Assembly: GCA_030836725.1 (NCBI GenBank)
Contig: JAUPLV010000055.1
Location: 1 to 12,856 of the forward strand
DNA from: Pseudomonadota bacterium
Lineage (GTDB): Bacteria > Pseudomonadota > Gammaproteobacteria > Burkholderiales > Thiobacillaceae
Length of the DNA: 12,856 nt
Reading direction: 5' to 3'
The notes under the pieces are model-generated. The model made no database searches. It saw nothing but the letters and a program-made list of their open reading frames with translations, and had not been told where the DNA came from. The translations under genes were made by a program, and so were the position numbers. Positions 8,889 through 12,856 of this stretch are shown here, piece by piece (within the stretch, counting starts at the first letter, position 1; the number at the start of each line of letters is the position of its first letter).

Positions 8889-9395
8889 TTATTGGGCGGG
8901 ACAGGCCTTGTCGCCGGGGATCTTGCCGGGCAGGCGCAGGAAGGCCTCGAACGGGCCCATCACACTCATGGCTTCCATTTCGGGGCCGGTGAACTTGAGA
9001 CGGCGCCAAAACATGGCACTCTTCGGGCCGTATTCGCCGGCGCCCATTTCGTTCCAGCGCTCGGTGGTGGCATGCATGGTGTAGTCGACCGAGTGATCCA
9101 TCTTGGCGTTTTGCACGGCACCGCCGTAGACGCACATGGCCTTGCCATCCTTGTCCTTGATCTTCAATTCGGTCTTGGTGGTCTCGCCGCAGTCGGTGCG
9201 GTAGAGGTGAATGATCTTGTAACCGCGATTCTTGTTGTTCCCGATCCATTTTCCGGCCAGGCCATCGGCCAGCTTGGGGTCCTTGTTCCAGGCGTCGCAA
9301 ACCTGAGCGGTCCACTCGATGGACATCATGGGTGTGGCGTATGCGGTCGTTGCGAATGCCGCCAGGGCGGCCAGCGCGATTGAAGCGAATTTCAT
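8889..9395 (-). CDS. Secreted SCP2 sterol-binding-like domain protein
   Basis: The 168-residue precursor has a Sec signal peptide (MKFASIALAALAAFATTAYA, cleavage after AYA at residue 20), so the protein is periplasmic. The mature part carries a pattern that I associate with periplasmic proteins annotated as SCP2 sterol-binding: IKDKDGKAMCVYGG (79-92), DYTMHATTERWNEMGAGEYGP (104-124), AMFWRRLKFTGPEMEAMSVMGPFEAFL. This suggests a hydrophobic ligand carrier, although no ligand is known. Four cysteines (33, 69, 88, 165) could form two disulfides. The ATG at 9395 is preferred over an upstream frame start at 9452 because AGGAG lies six bases ahead and the signal peptide begins there. A sigma70-like promoter and operator-like dyad precede it, and a strong terminator follows. 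Confidence 0.85.
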   Translation of the reverse strand: MKFASIALAALAAFATTAYATPMMSIEWTAQVCDAWNKDPKLADGLAGKWIGNNKNRGYKIIHLYRTDCGETTKTELKIKDKDGKAMCVYGGAVQNAKMDHSVDYTMHATTERWNEMGAGEYGPKSAMFWRRLKFTGPEMEAMSVMGPFEAFLRLPGKIPGDKACPAQ

Positions 9396-9434
9396 GGGTA
9401 ACTCCTCGTGATCACTATCGGGGTCATTGTCGGA

Positions 9435-9475
9435 GTACAGCGCATTGGTCATGCCGGGAAGTACATCGCATTGTT
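9435..9475. repeat. 15-bp near-perfect direct repeats in SCP2-like gene leader
   Basis: GTACAGCGCATTGGT (9435-9449) and GTACATCGCATTGTT (9461-9475) differ at two positions and are 26 bases apart. They lie at or just downstream of the predicted transcription start. The core GCATTG recurs in the palindrome at 9505-9517. This may be a multi-site operator. Confidence 0.4.
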
Positions 9476-9484
9476 TGACGCGTC

Positions 9485-9517
9485 ACGATAATGGTATTGA
9501 TCGGGCATTGTCAATGC
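9485..9517 (-). promoter_or_regulatory. Sigma70-like promoter of the SCP2-like gene with overlapping palindrome
   Basis: On the minus strand TTGACA (9514-9509) is a perfect -35, followed after 18 bases by TATCGT (9490-9485), a four-of-six -10 match. Transcription would start near 9478, about 83 bases before the ATG. The -35 overlaps the perfect palindrome GCATTG-T-CAATGC (9505-9517), a likely repressor site. Confidence 0.55.
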
Positions 9518-9554
9518 GGAAGCCGGCCCTTTACCGGGCCCATGCAGCCAGGTT

Positions 9555-9575
9555 CCGTGCCGCGCACCGGCACGG
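9555..9575. other. 8-bp-arm hairpin next to the small transposable element
   Basis: CCGTGCCG (9555-9562), loop CGCAC, CGGCACGG (9568-9575): a perfect stem with no U-tract on either side. It sits upstream of the SCP2-like promoter and 20 bases left of the ATGAT target duplication. Its role is unclear. Confidence 0.4.
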
Positions 9576-9599
9576 CCAGGCGCTTGCGCTGCCCATGAT

Positions 9600-9833
9600 C
9601 CTAAAAACCGCAGTTGACCGCTTATCACCTCAATGGGAGCCGCGTGAGTACTGTGTTTTCTGGCTTCGTCCACGTTCACCTTTTGGGTGACACCGCTACG
9701 CACCCGCTGGCACGCCTGGTCGCGCGCCTGCCATTGTCGCTCCTCCTAGCAGGCCCCGGCCTGCGTCGTCATCGCTTCGCGGCAGACACGTGCCCAGACG
9801 CACCATCGGACGCGTCCAACTGCGGTTTCTAGG
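9600..9833. mobile_element. 234-bp non-autonomous transposable element (MITE-like)
   Basis: The left end CCTAAAAACCGCAGTTG (9600-9616) and right end CAACTGCGGTTTCTAGG (9817-9833) are inverted repeats matching at 16 of 17 positions. They are flanked by a perfect 5-bp direct repeat, ATGAT at 9595-9599 and 9834-9838, as expected for a target duplication. The interior (about 200 bases) encodes no transposase fragment that I recognise, so it would need a transposase supplied in trans. CCTA…TAGG ends with a 5-bp duplication recall the IS1380/ISEcp1 group, but this assignment is only an inference. It was inserted just downstream of the lipoprotein stop of the MCE operon. Confidence 0.8.
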
Positions 9834-9891
9834 ATGATTCTCTTCGAGCAGATTCAACCGCGCTATTTTGAGTGCGCGCAAGACTTCCCGT

Positions 9892-10566
9892 TTATTTATG
9901 GGCGGGAGCGAGGCTTTCTTCGACCAGCCGGATGCGGCGGGCAAGCCGCGCCAGTTCATCCGCATTGCCCAAGGCGGCCGCCTGTTTTTCCTGCAGTTTC
10001 AGATAGGTCAGCAATGGCTGCCGCCAGCCGCGGGCGGAAGCGGTTTCCGCGGCCAGGGCCAGGGTGGTTGCATCGGCTTCCTGGCGCATCACCAGCAGGC
10101 TGGCATCGAGCAGGCGCGCCAGTGGGTCGCCGATCCCGCTCAATGCTTCATGCCGCTTGCCGGGGGGCGCGTTCACCAGCGCGCGGTGCTGGCTGGGCAG
10201 TTGCGCGACGTCGAGCGCATCCCAGTCCAGGGTGAGGAAGCGGTAGTAAGCCTGATCGGCTGCGTTGGGCTCGATCCGCGCGAGTTCGGCATAGCCGGTG
10301 CAGGTATCGTCGATCAGCATGGCGCGGCGGGTGGCGCAACGCACCAGCCACAGGCGCGCGGTGTCGGCCACGCGGCCGGCGCCTCCGGTGGCGGCGATCG
10401 CCTGCTGGAAATAGCGTTCGGCCAGCTTGTTTTCACCCAGCAAGGCGTGTTTCCGATAGCGCTCGATGAGGTCGGCTGAATCGGTTTTCCAGTCGGGCGG
10501 CGGCGGGCCGCCGCTGCCGCAGGCGGTGAGCAGGAGGAGGCCGGCGAGTGCGAGCAGGAGCTTCAT
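9892..10566 (-). CDS. MCE-operon lipoprotein, helical, unknown function
   Basis: The 224-residue product starts MKLLLALAGLLLLTACGSGG, with lipobox LTAC and lipidated Cys16, so it should be a membrane-anchored periplasmic lipoprotein. The mature part is mostly helical with alternating Ala/Leu-rich segments (ERYRKHALLGENKLAERYF…, then ARLARRIRLVEESLA at the end), suggesting TPR-like repeats. It does not resemble the PqiC/DUF330 auxiliary lipoprotein that often accompanies MCE genes. Its ATG overlaps the MlaD-like stop as ATGA (10566-10563), so translation is coupled. An in-frame extension to 10602 would add 12 residues and spoil the signal peptide. It is the last gene of the operon; the transposable element lies 58 bases beyond its stop. 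Confidence 0.85.
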   Translation of the reverse strand: MKLLLALAGLLLLTACGSGGPPPPDWKTDSADLIERYRKHALLGENKLAERYFQQAIAATGGAGRVADTARLWLVRCATRRAMLIDDTCTGYAELARIEPNAADQAYYRFLTLDWDALDVAQLPSQHRALVNAPPGKRHEALSGIGDPLARLLDASLLVMRQEADATTLALAAETASARGWRQPLLTYLKLQEKQAAALGNADELARLARRIRLVEESLAPAHK

Positions 10567-11510
10567 GGCAGTTTCACCTCGGGATCGCGCTTGAACGGCC
10601 ATTTCTTGTTGATTTCATTGACCAGCGCATTGGCCTTGCGCACCGCATCGTCAATCTCTGTCCGCAGTTCGGCCATGTCCTGGGTGCCTTCCTTGACGTT
10701 GACGGAAATGTCCACGGCGTTGCTCATCAGGGCATCGGCTTTCTTCAGGCTGGACTGCGCATCATTCAACATCAACCGCACCTGCGCCAGCGATTCGTGC
10801 GCATTTTCGGCGATGCCGTCGGGCGCGAACAGCCATCGATCGGTCCTGGTCGCCATGCCGTCGACTTTCAACGCCAGACCGTCGAGTCTGGCGACGAGCG
10901 CACGGATGTTGTCGAGGGAATCGGTCACCGCACGGGCTTTTTCAGGGCTGCCGAGCACGCCTTCGAGCATGCCATATTCGCCGGTCATGCGTCCGGTCAG
11001 GGTTTTGACGTTGGCAAGCGCGGCGTTGATGTCGCCATCCTTGCGGGTGAGGTGCTCGATGTTGGCGAGAATGGCCTTGACCCGTTCGAGCAGTTCCGGG
11101 ATTTCCTTGCTGATGTCGGAGCTGAGCAGCAGCATGGTGGAGTCATCGGGCAGCATGGGCGCGTCGAGGTCGGGCGAGTCGACACGAATCCGGGCGCCGC
11201 CGACGATGGGTTTGTCGAGGGTGAAGGTGCTGTTTTCCTTCAGCCACCTGGCGTCGCGGCCGAGAAATTCGGCGTGGATGATGATGCCGCCGTAATCGTT
11301 CAGGCCCAGGGTGGTGACGCGGCCGATTTCAATGCCGGAAAACACGATCGGCACGCCCGGGGCGACGTTGTCGGCGCTGGCCGCGGCCAATTGCAGATGG
11401 AAGGTGTCTTCAAAAAAGCCGCGCGCATGCAGCAGATAGACGATGAAGACGCCGGCCAGCAGCAGCGATGCGGCAGCGAACAGCCCGACCTTGAAATGCA
11501 GTTTGTTCAT
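10563..11510 (-). CDS. MlaD-family MCE domain protein
   Basis: MCE proteins anchor in the inner membrane and bind lipids in the periplasm as part of an ABC lipid transporter. The product is 315 residues. One N-terminal membrane helix (about 9-28, FAAASLLLAGVFIVYLL) is followed by the MCE domain (about 38-113: ADNVAPGVPIVFSGIEIGRVT, then LDKPIVGGARIRV). The rest (about 130-310) is a long alpha-helical segment with heptad-like spacing, as in other single-MCE proteins that form hexamers with helical extensions. The ATG at 11510 overlaps the stop of the upstream ATPase-like gene as ATGA, and its stop overlaps the lipoprotein start the same way. The domain call is firm; the substrate (phospholipid or other lipid) is inferred. 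Confidence 0.93.
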   Translation of the reverse strand: MNKLHFKVGLFAAASLLLAGVFIVYLLHARGFFEDTFHLQLAAASADNVAPGVPIVFSGIEIGRVTTLGLNDYGGIIIHAEFLGRDARWLKENSTFTLDKPIVGGARIRVDSPDLDAPMLPDDSTMLLLSSDISKEIPELLERVKAILANIEHLTRKDGDINAALANVKTLTGRMTGEYGMLEGVLGSPEKARAVTDSLDNIRALVARLDGLALKVDGMATRTDRWLFAPDGIAENAHESLAQVRLMLNDAQSSLKKADALMSNAVDISVNVKEGTQDMAELRTEIDDAVRKANALVNEINKKWPFKRDPEVKLP

Positions 11511-11977
11511 TCCGAATGAGGCGCCTCGTTGTAGAGAACCTGGTTCCAGCTGAAGTCGAAAATCTCCCAGTCGCCCGCCATCGCCGCCTGGGCTGCCAGT
11601 TGCCGGATGAAAGCAGGATAGGGCACATCGTAAAGCATGGCGCCGGGGCGGTCGATGACCAGGCGGGGGTGCTCCAGGATCAGCGCGCGTGCCAGCTTGG
11701 TGGCGAAGCGCTGGGCAGCGGTCATGTCGGGATCGCGCAGCAAGGCGATGCAGGCATATCCCAGTTGATCCAGTATGGCCTGCGCCTGCCGCGTCGACTC
11801 GGCTGCGCCAACATTGCGCTGATACAGGGGAATCAGCGCAATGTTGTCGATCGCCGACAGATTCGCCCGTAGCGGCAGATCGGGCGCGACGCGCGCGACG
11901 TCGTCAGGCAGGGCGTCGACCGCGGCCGCCAGCGCCGTGCGGTCGTCAAACAGGGTCAGACGTATTTGAGCGCTAAT
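11507..11977 (-). CDS. Degenerate ABC ATPase-like protein of the MCE operon (no Walker A; non-ATG start)
   Basis: The open frame continues upstream of the first possible TTG start (11743) right up to the permease stop, with no ATG, GTG or TTG on the way. The best candidate start is an ATT at 11977-11975, preceded by GAGGTGG and overlapping the permease end by 22 bases; a CTG is an alternative. From ATT there are 156 residues. Residues 36-50 (LRANLSAIDNIALIP) resemble the post-Q-loop region, MTAAQRFATKLARALI (85-100) the ABC signature helix, and PRLVIDRP (104-111) Walker B with the catalytic Glu replaced by Arg110. No P-loop GxxGxGK[ST] exists, and the histidine switch is not recognisable. It occupies the position of the MlaF ATPase but should not hydrolyse ATP. 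A regulatory or scaffold role, or gene decay, is inferred. The start remains uncertain. Confidence 0.65.
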   Translation of the reverse strand: MSAQIRLTLFDDRTALAAAVDALPDDVARVAPDLPLRANLSAIDNIALIPLYQRNVGAAESTRQAQAILDQLGYACIALLRDPDMTAAQRFATKLARALILEHPRLVIDRPGAMLYDVPYPAFIRQLAAQAAMAGDWEIFDFSWNQVLYNEAPHSE

Positions 11978-12750
11978 GACACCACCTCGATCGCCACGAT
12001 GGCGAAGAATACCCGCATCATGCCGCGCAGAACGGAGACGGGCACCATGAACAGTTTTTTAGGCGTCTCCAGCCCGGCGGTCACCGGGATCAGGGTGACC
12101 GCAAGTCCGAACAGCGCGCATTTGGCGAACATGCCGACGACGATATGGAAATCGAATACCTTCGCGATGGTCCGGGTGTAGGGCTCGAAGCCTGCCGTGC
12201 CGACGCCGTAGATGGCGAGGTAAGCCATCAGCAGGGCGATCAGTCCGGCCAGTCCCGCCAGGGTGACGACCGAAATCACCCCGCCGATCAGCCGCGGCAG
12301 AAACTCGAACTGCATTGGCGGAACCTTGCAGTGGGCCAGCGCATCCAATTCGTTGTTCACCTTCATCAGCGCCACTTCGGTGTTGATGGCGCTGCCGGAG
12401 CGCAGCGCGACGAACAGTGCGGTGAGGAAGGGCAGCAGTTCCAGAACCAGCACGCGGATGGTCATTTCGCTGGCGAATTCGGTGAGGCCGAAGTCGCGTG
12501 CGGTGGACAGGATGATGCTGATGATGAGCCACGAAATAACCAGCGCGTAGCCAAGAAAAACATGCAGAATCTGCACCGAGGTAAAGTAGATCTGCTTCAC
12601 GACCACGTCGAAGGTGGCGCTGTTCCAGGTGGAGCGGTGCAGCAGCAGCAAACCGGCCCTGGCAAGAAAGGCCAGCATGCCGTACGACACGGCAAACCAG
12701 CCGACGACCCTGGCGCCGAGCGATTCGATGGAGGTCGTGAGGAAATTCAT
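11956..12750 (-). CDS. MlaE-family ABC transporter permease
   Basis: This is the inner-membrane permease of an MCE-type lipid transporter. The 264-residue length fits the family. Several hydrophobic helices are visible: about 16-36, 57-80, 98-118, 155-185, 198-225 and 238-260. The hallmark segment LRSGSAINTEVALMKVNNELDAL (about 117-139) matches the MlaE pattern GRSGSAxAAExGxMKVxxEidAL, including the conserved Glu that couples to the ATPase. The next motif FLPRLIGGV also fits (family: yLv.PR..a). The ATG at 12748-12750 has a weak ribosome binding site. It is the first gene of a four-gene operon with overlapping reading frames (permease, degenerate ATPase, MCE protein, lipoprotein), transcribed leftwards from a 99-bp divergent region. 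Confidence 0.95.
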   Translation of the reverse strand: MNFLTTSIESLGARVVGWFAVSYGMLAFLARAGLLLLHRSTWNSATFDVVVKQIYFTSVQILHVFLGYALVISWLIISIILSTARDFGLTEFASEMTIRVLVLELLPFLTALFVALRSGSAINTEVALMKVNNELDALAHCKVPPMQFEFLPRLIGGVISVVTLAGLAGLIALLMAYLAIYGVGTAGFEPYTRTIAKVFDFHIVVGMFAKCALFGLAVTLIPVTAGLETPKKLFMVPVSVLRGMMRVFFAIVAIEVVSLALKYV

Positions 12751-12849
12751 GGCGGCATCTTAACGCCGTCCGGCGCGCTTGTGCCATTGGCTGCTTGCGC
12801 CATCGGGCGGCGGGGCATACAGTTTTGCAGTGAGATGGAGAGGTACACG

Positions 12850-12856
12850 ATGAAAG
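12850..12856 (+). CDS. Start of a divergent gene cut by the window edge
   Basis: ATG at 12850 is followed by AAA G, with GGAGAGG at 12836-12842 as a good ribosome binding site seven bases upstream. Only two codons are visible, so nothing can be said of the product. The 12751-12849 gap would contain promoters for this gene and for the MCE operon. Confidence 0.45.

Noticed and set aside
9449..9703. 84-codon minus-strand frame upstream of the SCP2-like gene
   Set aside because: It crosses the promoter, the hairpin and the transposon end; no ribosome binding site or domain.
9702..9726. TGGCACGCC… stretch resembling a sigma54 promoter
   Set aside because: The second half is GTCGC rather than TTGC, and it lies inside the transposable element.
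9614..9832. 72-codon frame filling most of the small transposable element
   Set aside because: TTG start inside the left end and stop inside the right end, no transposase motif; probably chance.
10548..11519. 323-codon open frame on the plus strand opposite the MCE gene
   Set aside because: It is a shadow of the MlaD-family gene, with no recognisable pattern of its own.

Overview
The window looks like chromosomal DNA of a betaproteobacterium (Rhodocyclales/Nitrosomonadales type, inferred). The reasons are the high GC of the housekeeping genes, the style of the Tex, SCP2-like and DUF3465 proteins, and an MCE/Mla-type operon. It is mostly ordinary chromosome with a few unusual items. No tRNA, rRNA or CRISPR array was seen.

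Left part (1-4100). The tail of an RlmN/Cfr-type radical SAM RNA methyltransferase is followed by a block of visibly lower GC. This block holds an orphan protein with a type IV pilin-like C-terminus (403-774, +) and, convergent to it, a large gene (942-3395, -). The large gene encodes a cytoplasmic-looking protein that fuses an alpha/beta-hydrolase to a subtilisin-like S8 protease, with both catalytic triads apparently intact. A divergent, unrecognised 136-residue protein gene (3654-4064, +) closes this part.

Middle part (4100-8880). Here lie the transcription accessory protein Tex (-), an NAD(P)H-dependent nitroreductase (-), a divergent class I SAM methyltransferase (+), and a DUF3465 exported protein (+). 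The DUF3465 reading frame is broken by a one-base deletion just before the family's usual C-terminus; the expected 15-residue ending is still present in the next frame. A strong bidirectional terminator separates it from the following convergent gene.

Right part (8889-12856). A secreted SCP2-like protein (-) has a recognisable promoter and operator-like dyad. Next comes a 234-bp non-autonomous transposable element with 17-bp inverted ends and an ATGAT target duplication. A tightly overlapping four-gene operon (-) follows: MlaE permease, a degenerate ABC ATPase-like protein with no Walker A, MlaD/MCE protein, lipoprotein. This operon should form a lipid-transport machine at the inner membrane and periplasm. 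Its in-operon ATPase looks catalytically dead and lacks an ATG/GTG/TTG start, so energy would have to come from an ATPase encoded elsewhere. The first two codons of a divergent gene appear at the right edge.

Best leads: the hydrolase-protease fusion, the pseudo-ATPase in the MCE operon, the small transposon, and the DUF3465 frameshift.
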